Shown in pieces: positions 15,533 through 25,233 of a stretch of 44,941 nt of DNA; position 1 is the stretch's first letter, and every line of letters starts with the position of its first letter. The DNA comes from Pseudomarimonas arenosa. Lineage in GTDB: Bacteria; Pseudomonadota; Gammaproteobacteria; Xanthomonadales; Xanthomonadaceae. The stretch covers positions 1 through 44,941 of the forward strand of contig NZ_JACYTR010000036.1 in assembly GCF_014841215.1 (NCBI RefSeq), given 5' to 3'. Under the pieces are notes generated by a model that did not search any database, was not told the DNA's origin, and worked only from the letters and a program-made list of their open reading frames with translations. Position numbers and translations under genes: made by a program.

Positions 15533-17731
15533 TCAGCGCGCCGCATAGAGCTGACTACCCCGCCCCTCTCGTCTATTGAACACCAGGGATGATCGATCGG
15601 CGCTGAGCGAAAACTGCCGCCCCTGATTGGGCACGTCCTCGGCGATCAAGCTCGATGATTTCTGCTCGAGATCGAAACGGTAAATGCCTGATGGGTTGCC
15701 GGTATTCGGGCGGTAGTAGATCCCGTCGACATGTACCTCCCAGTGGTGGCGATGGTCGGCGTCAAAGTCGGCGATCAGCAGCACCTCGTCACCCCCGGTC
15801 ACCGGCATGCGCCAGAGGCCGTGCTCGTGCGGTTTGCTGAAGTACAGCCATTGGCCATCGAGGCTCTCGCGGGCCGAATAGCCGCCACGGGTAGTGATCT
15901 GCTGAAAGTCGCTGTCGCTCAGCTTGGCTTTTAGCCGCTTAACACCGTAGTCCGCTACCCATTCGTACTCCAACTCGCGCGATACGCGCCAGATCTGCCA
16001 ACTGCCGCTGCGGTCGCTGGCAAAATAGATATGCCGACCATCGCGCGACCAGGCGGGCGCACTGGCCACCCAGTGTTCGGGTAGGTGGGTGGAACTATCG
16101 GGTGTGTGTTGCCTCACCGTTCCATCGGCGGTATCGACCGAGAGCAGCACATTGGAGACTTCGAGCAGGATGGCGCTATCGTCGGGCGCCCAGCGCAAGG
16201 GCTTATGTTCGATCCAGAACGGCGAACGCAATAGTTGTCGCTGTTGTCCGTCTTGCTCGCGCAACCAAAGCTCCGGCTGACCACTGCGTTGGGAAACAAA
16301 GACTAGACGTTCGCTGTGGTGGGCGTACTGGCCGAAGTATTCGTGGCTGGAGGATGCGATCAGCGCCCCCGGCTCGTCGGCATCGCCGAGCTTGCGTTGC
16401 CAGATCTGCCAGCGCTGCTGGGAGACGATATGCAGCAGGCGATCACCCGCCGGGCCCAGCACCGGCGCGTAGATCTCGCTTTCTGCTTGCAGCAGGGTTT
16501 GTCGATCGCCATCGGAGAACCGATGTTCGACCAAGGAGTTGGGCGTGTCGTTGTAAATCAATCCGTCGCTGCTGGCGTTGTAGCTGAACGCACCGAGCTG
16601 CCAACCCCACTCGAACACTTCGATCGGTTTGCGCTCGCGCCACTTCATCTCGAACACATCGGTTTCTTCACCGTAGAAGTTGCGCGCGAACAGGAAGCCA
16701 CTGCGATCCGGCGCACGGGCCAGCCAGTAGTCGCCATAGCCGCGATAGGCACCTTTGCGCTTGTAGTCCCAAGCCAGGTTGGTTTCCGGATTGGTCAACT
16801 GCTGCTTCTCGCCAGTGTTCAGATCGAACAGGAATACCCGATACGGGGTGGCAAAGCTGTCGCGATCGGTGAACGCGATACTGGTATCGTTTTCGGCCCA
16901 GATCACCCGACTGTCACTGCTCTCTCCGCAACGCAGCAGCTCACGTTCGCTGCGCACCTTGGCCTCGGCATCCAGGGTCAACAGCATGATGCGACACACG
17001 CCGGCACTGCGTCGTACAAACACGATGCTAAGGGCGTCGGCCGACAGGTCCGGCGAGTAGTCGTCGGCATCAGCAGAGGTCAACTGCTGCAGGCCGGCAC
17101 CATCGGCCTGGATGCGGAACAGGTGACTGCGCTCACCGGCCGCTGCGCGCTGAGCGTAAACGATCGAGCGACCCGCCGGGTCGATAGCAGGGTCGAAGGT
17201 TTCGCTACTGCCTTCGGTCAGAGCGCTGAGCGACTGGAACTGCGCGGTCTGATTCCAGCTCGGTTCGGCTGGCAGCCACCAGATTGCACCGATCGCCAAT
17301 GCCAAGCCGAGCGGCGCCGCCACGATCACCCAGCGCAGGTGGCGCCGCGGTGTGGCGGCGGCCGTTACCGGTAAAGGACTGACTTCGGCAATCAGCCGAT
17401 AGCCGCGCTTGGGGATGGTCTCGATATAGCGCGGCGCCTGCGAATCGTCGCCGAGTGCTTTGCGCAACTCGGCGATATTGCGATTGACCGATTGCTCACA
17501 AACCACCCGCTGCCAGACCTTCTCCAACAACTCGTCGCGACTGACCGGCCGGCCCGGATGTTGGGCCAGATAGACCAGGGTATCCATGACCCGCGGTTCG
17601 AGACTGATCGACTGCTCGGCCCGGCTCAACCGGTTCAATGCGGGCTCGACCCGCCAGTCGGCGAGCAGAAAGGGGCGCGGGTCACCGGCTGGGCGCTCGG
17701 CGCCAGCAGAGGCGGAGGAAGAGAGAGGCAA
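15533..17731 (-). CDS. Winged-helix / transmembrane / TolB-like propeller sensor-regulator
   Basis: The open frame runs back to 18082, but that part overlaps the divergent hydrolase gene. The start is uncertain; TTG 17731 (732 residues) is the nearest in-frame candidate, without a clear ribosome-binding site. The N-terminus is a CadC-type winged helix (FLLADWRVEPALNRLSRAEQ, SRDELLEKVWQ, SVNRNIAELRKALGDD, YIETIPKRGYRLIAEV). Next is one transmembrane helix (VIVAAPLGLALAIGAIWWL), then ~500 residues of PD40/WD40-like repeats (for example FDPAIDPAGRSIVYAQR, YSPDLSADALSIVFVRR, PAWSRDGRHIYFASDRSG), predicted periplasmic. One-component membrane regulators of this type sense outside the cytosol. It is divergent from a hydrolase/TonB-receptor operon, its probable target. 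Confidence 0.85.
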   Translation of the reverse strand: MPLSSSASAGAERPAGDPRPFLLADWRVEPALNRLSRAEQSISLEPRVMDTLVYLAQHPGRPVSRDELLEKVWQRVVCEQSVNRNIAELRKALGDDSQAPRYIETIPKRGYRLIAEVSPLPVTAAATPRRHLRWVIVAAPLGLALAIGAIWWLPAEPSWNQTAQFQSLSALTEGSSETFDPAIDPAGRSIVYAQRAAAGERSHLFRIQADGAGLQQLTSADADDYSPDLSADALSIVFVRRSAGVCRIMLLTLDAEAKVRSERELLRCGESSDSRVIWAENDTSIAFTDRDSFATPYRVFLFDLNTGEKQQLTNPETNLAWDYKRKGAYRGYGDYWLARAPDRSGFLFARNFYGEETDVFEMKWRERKPIEVFEWGWQLGAFSYNASSDGLIYNDTPNSLVEHRFSDGDRQTLLQAESEIYAPVLGPAGDRLLHIVSQQRWQIWQRKLGDADEPGALIASSSHEYFGQYAHHSERLVFVSQRSGQPELWLREQDGQQRQLLRSPFWIEHKPLRWAPDDSAILLEVSNVLLSVDTADGTVRQHTPDSSTHLPEHWVASAPAWSRDGRHIYFASDRSGSWQIWRVSRELEYEWVADYGVKRLKAKLSDSDFQQITTRGGYSARESLDGQWLYFSKPHEHGLWRMPVTGGDEVLLIADFDADHRHHWEVHVDGIYYRPNTGNPSGIYRFDLEQKSSSLIAEDVPNQGRQFSLSADRSSLVFNRREGRGSQLYAAR

Positions 17732-17940
17732 CGAGAGGGCTGAACGGAAAAGGAGCCTGCATTTAACCGGAGCCGCCCATACCCCGCAACCGCCAAAGGT
17801 TTGCCCCAGATCGGTGAACCAAGTTCTAAAGCATTGATTGCAGGGCCTTAATCTTTTCCTTATCGGAAGTTCGCCTGGATTTGATGACAGCCGGCCGGGC
17901 ACTCGGCAGAAAGCGAAGCGTCTTCGCTGAGAGAATGTCG
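17732..17940. promoter_or_regulatory. Divergent promoter region
   Basis: About 210 bases between two divergent genes, with an AT-rich patch near 17836-17890. It must hold both promoters and, if the winged-helix protein is local, its binding sites. No obvious palindrome was seen. Confidence 0.5.
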
Positions 17941-19173
17941 ATGTCTGAGATTGGTTCGCGCGCCAGGTCCGAGGCGCCGTGGGATACACCTCGCTGGCTT
18001 CAGCTGGTCGCGATGCTGGGCTTGGTGCTGTGCATGCTGTCGCTCTTGCTCGGTTGTCAGCAGCTGGCAACGGATAATCCACCGCCCGCAGAAGCCCGGC
18101 GCGATCCGATTCAGAACCTGCTCGACGAGGCGGTGGCCAAAGGGCTGCCCGGCGCCGTGGTGTACGTCGAGGGGCCGAATCGGCGCTTTCTCGGCGCCAG
18201 CGGCCTAGCCGATCGCGACACCGGCACGCCTCTCAGTCCGGAGTCGCTGTTTCATACCGCCAGCAATGGCAAGACCTATGTCGCCGCAGCGGCCTTACTG
18301 TTGGTCGACCAGGGCCGGCTGTCGCTGGATCGGCCGATTCAGCAGCAATTGCCTGAAAGCCTACTGCGTCGCTTGGACCTGGCGCCCGAAGTCAGTCTGC
18401 GCCACCTGCTCAGCCACACCAGCGGCGTGTACAACTACAGCGACAATCCGGCCTACACCCAGGCGGTGATGGCGGCACCGGATCGCTACTGGTCGGTGGA
18501 GGAATTGCTCGAACTGGCCCGCGGCCAACCCGCCAAGTTTGCAGCCGGGCAGGGCTGGTCGTATTCGAATACGGCGTATTTGCTGGTCGGCCAACTGCTC
18601 GATCACCAGCTCGGCCAGCCGCATCAGCGCTTCCTGCAGGAACGGATTCTTGACCCGCTGCACTTGCAACACACCTACCCGCTCCCCAATACGAAGGCCG
18701 AGGCCGGCCTGGTGCACGGCTATCTCGACGTCGATGGCAATGGCGATTTGGAGGACGCGCGCCCGTTGGCGCTAACTCAAGGTTTCGCCGATGGCGGAAT
18801 CGTCAGTACAGCGGAGGATCTGGGGCGCTTCTTCAAGGCCCTGGTCAGGCCGTCTGGCGAGTTGGCACCCAGCGTGTGGCGCGAGATGCTGGGCAATCTA
18901 CGCCCGTCCCAGCCGCAACGCCGCTACGGCCTTGGCATCCGCGAATTCAGCACGCCGCATGGCCTGGCCTACGGCCACGGCGGCCGACTGCCAGGCTACG
19001 CCAGCGAGGTGTTCTATTTCCCGGTGCAAGACGTCACCGTCGTCGTCCTGGCGAACGGCACCGACGGGCCGCTGGAAGCCCTGGTTGAACACCTCACCGA
19101 GCAGGTCATCGCCTTCGCCCTGCCGGCGCCCCATATCGCCTCTCGTTCCCACTCCGGAGCCCATGAACAATGA
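17941..19173 (+). CDS. Serine-hydrolase (beta-lactamase class C fold) lipoprotein
   Basis: 410 residues from ATG 17941 (GAGAGA ends 6 nt before it; ATG 17935 is an alternative). A lipoprotein signal ends in LLGC (C39), so it is membrane-anchored in the periplasm. The penicillin-binding/class C motifs are intact: SNGK at 108-111 (S-x-x-K), YSN at 208-210, and HGG at 346-348 in place of KTG. This is the pattern of the D-alanyl esterase/peptidase-like branch of the family. An EF-hand-like loop (DVDGNGDLED, ~263-272) is inserted. The stop overlaps the next start by 4 nt (ATGA), so it is coupled to the TonB receptor. The substrate is unknown; it may process the receptor's ligand. Confidence 0.88.
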   Translation: MSEIGSRARSEAPWDTPRWLQLVAMLGLVLCMLSLLLGCQQLATDNPPPAEARRDPIQNLLDEAVAKGLPGAVVYVEGPNRRFLGASGLADRDTGTPLSPESLFHTASNGKTYVAAAALLLVDQGRLSLDRPIQQQLPESLLRRLDLAPEVSLRHLLSHTSGVYNYSDNPAYTQAVMAAPDRYWSVEELLELARGQPAKFAAGQGWSYSNTAYLLVGQLLDHQLGQPHQRFLQERILDPLHLQHTYPLPNTKAEAGLVHGYLDVDGNGDLEDARPLALTQGFADGGIVSTAEDLGRFFKALVRPSGELAPSVWREMLGNLRPSQPQRRYGLGIREFSTPHGLAYGHGGRLPGYASEVFYFPVQDVTVVVLANGTDGPLEALVEHLTEQVIAFALPAPHIASRSHSGAHEQ

Positions 19174-21857
19174 GATTCACTGCAACTCGCAAACCCTGCC
19201 CACGCGGACTGAGCCTTGCCATCGGCCTTGCCATTCTCGGCGGCAGCGCGCTATCGCGTGCCGAGGATGCGGCGAGCCTGGACACCGTCGAGGTCACCGG
19301 CAGCCGTCTGCAACGCCTGGATGCCGAAACCGCATCACCGGTGATCGTGATCGATCAAGCCAGCATTCAACGCTCCGGCCACGCCACCATCGCCGATCTG
19401 TTGCGCGAGAGCACGGCCAATAGTTTCGGCTCGCGCCGTCAGCAAAGCGGTTATGCCGGTGGCCAACAGAACCTGGCCACGATCAATCTGCGCGGCCTCG
19501 GCCAGCAACGCAGCCTGATCCTGGTCAATGGAAGGCGTCTGGCCAATTCGCCCGCCCTGCCGGATACCCAGAACCTGGCCCTGATTCCGCTGGCCGCAGT
19601 GGAACGGGTGGAAATCCTCCTCGATGGCGCCTCATCGATCTATGGTTCGGATGCGGTCGGCGGTGTGGTCAATATCATCCTCAAGCGCAACCTCGATGCG
19701 CACCAGGTGCAACTGCACTTCGCCAGCCCCGAACAGGCCGGTGGTGAAGAACAGCAGGTTTCACTCAGTGGTGGCATGCTCGGCAACGGCAGCAGCTTCA
19801 GCTATGCCTTGAGCCACGGTGAAACCGAGGCGATCTTCGATACCGATCGCAAGCTCACTGCGGTGGGGCTGAGCCAGTACGGCTTTCCCGCCAGCTACAC
19901 GGCGCTGGCCAGCAATCCCAATCCCGCTGGCCCGACGATCGTCACCGTGACCCGTGCCGATAGCCGCTGCCCCGATGTGTTAGGCGGCTCGGCGGAGTTT
20001 CCCAACTCGGTGCTGGATCGCAATCAGTGCTTTTACAATTTTGCCGCCAGTTCCAACAGTATCCCGCAGCGCGAACACAGCGCGCTGTTCTTCAACGGCG
20101 ACTGGCTGAGCGAGGGCGGGACCCGTTGGTTCAGTGAACTCAGCGTTAGCCGGGCGCAATCGACTGGCACTTATGCGCCAACGCCGCAGGTCGGCGGCCT
20201 GCCCTACTTCCCCACCATGGCGGCCGACAATCCCAACAACCCGACCCGCGGCCAGAGCTTCGATTTCGACACCGACGGCGATGGGGTCGCCGATACGACC
20301 CTGAGCGGGCCGTTCGATCTGCAGCTCTACTACCGCAATGTCGCCGGTGGCAATCGCCATACCGACGTTCGCGACGACGCCCTGCACCTGCTGTTTGGCC
20401 TGGAAGGCCGCATCGAGGGTTGGAACGCCGACTACGATCTGGCCCTGCAGCACGACCGCAACGAAACCGATGAGTACACCGTCGGGTTGGCACGTCGCGA
20501 CCTGCTGCAGGCGGCAATCGACAATGGCAGTTTCGATCTGTTCGCGGTCAATGGACCGACCGATCTGGCGCTAGCACAGAGTTTCGTCACCGACACCCGC
20601 TATGCCGCCGAATTCGAATTGAATGGCCTCGACTTCACCCTGCGCCGCCCCTGGTTGCTCGACAGCGGCCGAGAGATCGCCAGCGCGTATGGTCTCGACT
20701 TCAAGCAGCATCGCTATCGCAGCCTCTTTGATGATCCATTCGGCGGCAATCTGATCGACGGTCGCGCCGGCGGTGGTAGCGCGGCCGGTGATCGCGATAT
20801 CGCCTCGGCCTTCACCGAGTTCGGCATTCCGCTCGGCGAACGCAGCGAACTTAACTTATCCCTACGCTGGGATCAGTACAGCGACTTCGGCGGTGCACTC
20901 AGCCCGCGCATCGGCATGGTCTGGCGCAGCAGTGACAGCTGGCTATGGCGCACCAGTATCGGTCGCGGCTTTCGGGCGCCCAGCCTGTACGAGTTGTATA
21001 GCACTCAGGGCCAGAGTTTCATCTCGGCGGTCGACTCATTGCGCTGCCGCGCTCTGGGAGACAGCGATGGCGATGGCACCGACGACAGCGAGCAGCCAAT
21101 CTCCAGTTTGCCTGCCGACTCACTCTGTCGTCCATTGGTGATCCAGACCATCACCAGCGGCAATCCGGACCTCGAAGCCGAGGACTCCGACTCGCTGACC
21201 TTTGGCACCGTATTCGAACCGAACGAGCAGTTTCGCCTGAGCCTTAACTACTTCTACCAGCGCTTTGACCATCAGATCACCGTATTGCCCGCTTTCGACC
21301 TGCTTGATCAGGAGGCCGACGATGGCAGCCACCCGGCGGTGATCCGCGATGCCACCGGCCAGATCATCGCCATTGATCAGCAGTATGCCAACTACTCCGG
21401 CGCCCGCGCCCAGGGCATTGATCTCGGCCTACGTTATCGCTGGTCCAGCCCACGCTGGGGCGAGTTTTCGCTCGGCTACGACCTCAGCGCCCTACTCGAC
21501 TACAAGGTCGAAACGGTGCGCGGGCAAGGCTTTCGCAGCGTTGACGGCGCACCCGGCCTGCCGAGCAGCAAGTCCGATCTCAGCCTCTCCTGGCAGGGCC
21601 AGGCCTACAGTGCCCATCTGCACATGCAGATCATCCCGGAGATGGAACAACAAGACACCGAGTTGGGCTCCTACTACCCGGTTGATCTGCAGCTGATGCG
21701 CCGCATCGGCGAAGGCGCGCGTATTAGCTTTGGCGTGCGCAACCTGTTTGATAAGGAACCGCCGAGCAGCGCCAACCTGGGTTTTCCGTTCTACATCGTC
21801 GAGATCGGTGATATCACCGGCCGGACCTGGTATCTGCGCTACCAGCAAGAGTTTTGA
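19170..21857 (+). CDS. TonB-dependent outer-membrane receptor with calcium-loop-like inserts
   Basis: 895 residues from ATG 19170, coupled by ATGA overlap. Signal peptide ~1-31. The DTVEVTGSRL segment (TonB-box region) starts a plug domain (ASIQRSGHATIADLLRESTA, INLRGLGQQRSLILVNGRRL, SIYGSDAVGGVVNIILKR), followed by the 22-stranded barrel and a terminal F (YLRYQQEF). Two EF-hand/thrombospondin-type loops occur: DTDGDGVADT at ~365 and DSDGDGTDDSEQ at ~630, probably in extracellular loops. The plug sequence is of the broad Xanthomonadales/Caulobacter type, for which ligands are mostly carbohydrates or peptides, so the ligand is not identifiable. Its partner is the upstream serine-hydrolase lipoprotein. 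Confidence 0.93.
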   Translation: MRFTATRKPCPRGLSLAIGLAILGGSALSRAEDAASLDTVEVTGSRLQRLDAETASPVIVIDQASIQRSGHATIADLLRESTANSFGSRRQQSGYAGGQQNLATINLRGLGQQRSLILVNGRRLANSPALPDTQNLALIPLAAVERVEILLDGASSIYGSDAVGGVVNIILKRNLDAHQVQLHFASPEQAGGEEQQVSLSGGMLGNGSSFSYALSHGETEAIFDTDRKLTAVGLSQYGFPASYTALASNPNPAGPTIVTVTRADSRCPDVLGGSAEFPNSVLDRNQCFYNFAASSNSIPQREHSALFFNGDWLSEGGTRWFSELSVSRAQSTGTYAPTPQVGGLPYFPTMAADNPNNPTRGQSFDFDTDGDGVADTTLSGPFDLQLYYRNVAGGNRHTDVRDDALHLLFGLEGRIEGWNADYDLALQHDRNETDEYTVGLARRDLLQAAIDNGSFDLFAVNGPTDLALAQSFVTDTRYAAEFELNGLDFTLRRPWLLDSGREIASAYGLDFKQHRYRSLFDDPFGGNLIDGRAGGGSAAGDRDIASAFTEFGIPLGERSELNLSLRWDQYSDFGGALSPRIGMVWRSSDSWLWRTSIGRGFRAPSLYELYSTQGQSFISAVDSLRCRALGDSDGDGTDDSEQPISSLPADSLCRPLVIQTITSGNPDLEAEDSDSLTFGTVFEPNEQFRLSLNYFYQRFDHQITVLPAFDLLDQEADDGSHPAVIRDATGQIIAIDQQYANYSGARAQGIDLGLRYRWSSPRWGEFSLGYDLSALLDYKVETVRGQGFRSVDGAPGLPSSKSDLSLSWQGQAYSAHLHMQIIPEMEQQDTELGSYYPVDLQLMRRIGEGARISFGVRNLFDKEPPSSANLGFPFYIVEIGDITGRTWYLRYQQEF

Positions 21858-21883
21858 AGCCGGAAACCGACTCTCCCTGCACC

Positions 21884-21973
21884 GAATCCAACTTCAACCG
21901 CGCCTCCAAGCAGCAGGTCGGTATGACACCGAGTGAGTACCGACGAAGGGCCGAGCTTTTGCCGGATCAATGA
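21884..21973 (+). pseudogene. Remnant of an AraC-family regulator C-terminus
   Basis: 30 codons read as an in-frame AraC HTH end: ESNFNRASKQQVGMTPSEYR then RRAELLPDQ and a stop at 21971. The F-N-R-A-x-K-x-x-x-G-M-T-P-S-E-Y-R-R pattern is diagnostic of AraC proteins. No start, no upstream domain: an isolated fragment between the TonB receptor and the sigma factor. Its stop codon overlaps an in-frame ATG of the next ORF. Confidence 0.7.
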
Positions 21974-22029
21974 CTCTGTCGCATGATCGCAGGCATCCGC
22001 CCAAGACAGTCCAAAGGCCCGACATCGAA

Positions 22030-22560
22030 ATGACCGAACTCACTTCGGCTGACCTGGATGCGCTGTCGGCGCGGCTGTATCCCGATATGCGCCGCCTGGC
22101 GCGGGCTCAGCTGCGGCGGCTGCGTCCCGGACAAACGCTTGATACCACCGCCCTGGTGCACGAGGCCTATCTCAAGCTCGGGCGGTCGGCTGAATTCGCC
22201 GACCGCGGCCACTTTCTTGCTGCCTCGGCGCGGGCGATGCGACATATCCTGGTCAATGCAGCACGCGACCGACTGGCGGCCAAGCGCGGCGGCGGTGCGA
22301 CCGACCTCGAACTGCAGGAGGCCGACGGCGCCGGTGATATCCAGCCCGCGCTGCACGTGCTGGATGTGGCTCGAGCGATGGAAGATCTGCAACGCCTGGA
22401 CGCCCGGCTGTGTCGTCTGGTCGAGTGCCGCTACTTCGCCGGCATGACGGACCAGGAAACCGCGCTGGCGTTGGGGTTGTCCGAACGCAGCGTGCGCCGC
22501 GACTGGCTGCGCGCGCGTGCCTGGCTGAAGCTAGCGCTGTCATCGATGGAGCACGCATGA
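22030..22560 (+). CDS. ECF-type RNA polymerase sigma factor
   Basis: 176 residues from ATG 22030 (MTELTSADL); an in-frame ATG at 21970 is also possible and overlaps the AraC remnant. Sigma region 2: RRLARAQLRRLRPGQTLDTT with LVHEAYLKLGR. Sigma region 4: the HTH YFAGMTDQETALALGLSERS then VRRDWLRARAWLKLAL. This is the TIGR02999-type ECF sigma, which in proteobacteria and planctomycetes is nearly always next to a Ser/Thr kinase (known association). The stop overlaps the kinase start by ATGA. No anti-sigma factor is seen, so the kinase may control it by phosphorylation (inference). Confidence 0.93.
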   Translation: MTELTSADLDALSARLYPDMRRLARAQLRRLRPGQTLDTTALVHEAYLKLGRSAEFADRGHFLAASARAMRHILVNAARDRLAAKRGGGATDLELQEADGAGDIQPALHVLDVARAMEDLQRLDARLCRLVECRYFAGMTDQETALALGLSERSVRRDWLRARAWLKLALSSMEHA

Positions 22561-25145
22561 GCGGCGCAACCGAACGCCCGGCCGACGACGCCTACCGCGC
22601 ATCGCTCGACGCCCTGCTCTGCGAGCTGCTCGATCTTGATGCCGGAGCGCGGGCCCAGCGGCTGGTCTCCCTCGACCCCGACCGGCGTCGCCAGATCGAG
22701 GCCCTGCTGGCGGCCGCGTTCGGTGCGGACGATAAGCTGCAGGTTGGCGGCGCCATGCATCCCGATCTGCTTGAACACATCGTTGCTGAGGATGAGCATG
22801 CGCTGCAGCCCGGCACCCGCCTCGGCGCCTATCGGGTGCTGCAGGAAATCGGCGTCGGCGGCATGGGGAGGGTGTTTCTGGCCGAACGCGCCGACGGCCT
22901 GTTCGCCCGGCGGGTGGCACTCAAGCTGCTGCCGGTGCATGCCACGCCGCGCGAATTGCAGCGCTTGCAGCGCGAACAGCGCATCCTGGCCAGCTTGGTC
23001 CACCCCGGCATCGCCAGACTCTACGACGCCGGCATCAGCGATCAAGGTGCGCCTTATCTGGTGATGGAGCATGTCGACGGCGAGACGATCGACGTCTGGT
23101 GCGAGCATCACGCCCACGGCGCCCGCGCGCGCCTGCAGTTGCTGATCGAGGTGTGTCGTGCAGTGGAATCCGCTCACCAGCACCTGATCGTGCATTGCGA
23201 TATCAAGCCGGCCAACATCCTGGTATCCGCCGAGGGCCAGGCAAAGCTGCTCGATTTCGGCATTGCCCGGCTGCTCGGGTCCGATCCTCCAGGCGACCCC
23301 AAGCAAGGCGATCAAGGCGATGGCGATGCGTCGGGCCACACCACTGGATCGTCGACCGGCGCCTGGCTGACCCCGCGCTACGCCAGCCCCGAACTGCGTG
23401 CGGGTCGAGCACCGACCACGGCCTCGGATATCTATCAGCTGGGATTGCTGGCCGGCGAACTGTTGGGCGCGGCTTCAAGGGGCTCCAGTCAAGGGCGGCG
23501 TGATGCGCTGCCCCGTACTGACCTCGAGGCGATCCTGGCGCGAGCGGTCGCCGAACGACCGGCCGATCGCTATGCCAGCGTCGAGCGATTGCGCGAGGAC
23601 TTCGAGCGACTGCAGCAAGGACTACCGGTGTCGGCACGGCGCCCCGGCGCGCTGTATCGGTTGCAGCGACTGGCCGGCAGGCGCCCCTTCACCCTGGCCG
23701 CGGCCGGCGTCGGCGTGCTGGTGCTGCTGCTGATCTCGGCCCTGTTTGTCACTCGACTGGCTGCCGAGCGCGATGCCAGACGGGCTCAGGCCGAGCAAGC
23801 AGAGCGCGCCCGCGCTGAAGCCGAGCAAGTAGTGGCGTTTCTGGTCGACCTGTTTCGCAGCGGCGATCCGTACAGTTCCAGCGACGCGACCCCGACGTCG
23901 GCATTGACGGCTGACGTCCTGCTGGCCCGCGCCGCTGATCGGATCGGCCCACAACTCGATCAACAGCCGCTAGTGCGCGCTCGCCTGCTTGCCGAGCTGG
24001 GCCGAATTCACCGCATTCTCGGCCATTTCGAGCGCGCCGAGCCGCTGTTGCGCGAGAGCATGGCGCTGCTGGAAGCCAATCCCGATGCCAACCGGCTGCA
24101 ACTCGCCGATGTCAGGTTGTCACTGGCGCGGCTGCTCGATCAGCGTGGCGGGTTCGACGAGGCCAGCACCTTACTGGACGCCGCCGAGGCGCAGTTCCGC
24201 CAGGTCGGTGACCGCGAGCGCCTGGCCAGCGCCCTGGAGGCCCGGGGCAATCTGCTGCTGGACCATCAAGATGTTCGATCGATCGCCACTTTGCAGGCGT
24301 CGCTGGCGCTTTGGCAAGCGCTGGGCAATATCGACCGCGAAGCCGACCTGCATCTGTTCCTGGCCAATGCCCTGGCGATTCATGATCGCTTGACCGAAGC
24401 CCGACCACATCGAGAGGCGGCACTTGCCCTGGTTGAAGCGCGTCTGGGGCCGGGCCATCCCACGGTCGCCAATGCCCTGGTCGGGCTGGCCGACCAATTT
24501 CAGAAGGAAGGCCATCCGGCCGACTCGGTGGCCCTGCTGGAGCGCGCCATCAGCATCTACGACCAGCACTTTGGTGAGGCTGATTTCCGCCTGGCCACGG
24601 CGCTGAACAATCTCGGCACCACCCTGTCCGACCTCGGACGCCAGGAGGCAGCGCGCCAGCCGTTGCAGCGCGCGCTGATCGCCTATCGTCAAGGCCAACC
24701 CGATCATCCGGCGATCGGCACCATCCTGAACAACCTCGGCACCATCCACTGGCATCTGGCCGACCCGAATCCCGCCGCCGAACACTACCGACAGGCACTT
24801 GACCATCTGCGACCGCGGCTACGAGCCGATCACCCAATGATTGCCCTGGTGGAGTTCAACCTGGGTGAGGCGCTGTTGGCACTCGGCGATGCGCGGCAGG
24901 CTCGGCCGCTGCTGGAATCTGCCCTGGTCGGCCTAGAGAAACACTTTGGCCCCCGCCACAGCATGCTGGTGCCGGGTCTCGACTATCTGGCTGGACTGGA
25001 CCGCAAGGCCGGCGCCCTTCGTCAGGCCGAGGCTCGGATGCGGCGCGCGCTGGCCATTCGTGAGGCCGACCCACAGGGCGATCAAGCGGCGCTGACGACG
25101 GCGCGGGCAGAATTGGCGGCGCTGCAGGCGATGCTACGCAAGTAG
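22557..25145 (+). CDS. Serine/threonine protein kinase with TPR sensor region
   Basis: 862 residues from ATG 22557, overlapping the sigma stop by 4 nt; the longer open frame upstream is a shadow of the sigma gene. The kinase core has a glycine loop (IGVGGMGRVF, 98-107), K123, catalytic loop HCDIKPAN (213-220; HCD in place of the usual HRD), DFG (233-235) and TPRYASPE. A transmembrane helix at ~378-400 separates it from a periplasmic region of tetratricopeptide repeats (~440-850), with several repeats centred on L..G....A.P....AL. It is the membrane partner of the ECF sigma factor. Probable role: transmit an envelope or protein-secretion signal to sigma-controlled genes such as the head-repeat protein that follows (inference). 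Confidence 0.92.
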   Translation: MSGATERPADDAYRASLDALLCELLDLDAGARAQRLVSLDPDRRRQIEALLAAAFGADDKLQVGGAMHPDLLEHIVAEDEHALQPGTRLGAYRVLQEIGVGGMGRVFLAERADGLFARRVALKLLPVHATPRELQRLQREQRILASLVHPGIARLYDAGISDQGAPYLVMEHVDGETIDVWCEHHAHGARARLQLLIEVCRAVESAHQHLIVHCDIKPANILVSAEGQAKLLDFGIARLLGSDPPGDPKQGDQGDGDASGHTTGSSTGAWLTPRYASPELRAGRAPTTASDIYQLGLLAGELLGAASRGSSQGRRDALPRTDLEAILARAVAERPADRYASVERLREDFERLQQGLPVSARRPGALYRLQRLAGRRPFTLAAAGVGVLVLLLISALFVTRLAAERDARRAQAEQAERARAEAEQVVAFLVDLFRSGDPYSSSDATPTSALTADVLLARAADRIGPQLDQQPLVRARLLAELGRIHRILGHFERAEPLLRESMALLEANPDANRLQLADVRLSLARLLDQRGGFDEASTLLDAAEAQFRQVGDRERLASALEARGNLLLDHQDVRSIATLQASLALWQALGNIDREADLHLFLANALAIHDRLTEARPHREAALALVEARLGPGHPTVANALVGLADQFQKEGHPADSVALLERAISIYDQHFGEADFRLATALNNLGTTLSDLGRQEAARQPLQRALIAYRQGQPDHPAIGTILNNLGTIHWHLADPNPAAEHYRQALDHLRPRLRADHPMIALVEFNLGEALLALGDARQARPLLESALVGLEKHFGPRHSMLVPGLDYLAGLDRKAGALRQAEARMRRALAIREADPQGDQAALTTARAELAALQAMLRK

Positions 25146-25233
25146 TCCATGGCCGGATTCGGCCCCGAACCGTGTTACCCGAGTCAGCACGTGCCGTCAG
25201 GCCGCGCCTGCGCATTTCACCTCGGGGACCACG

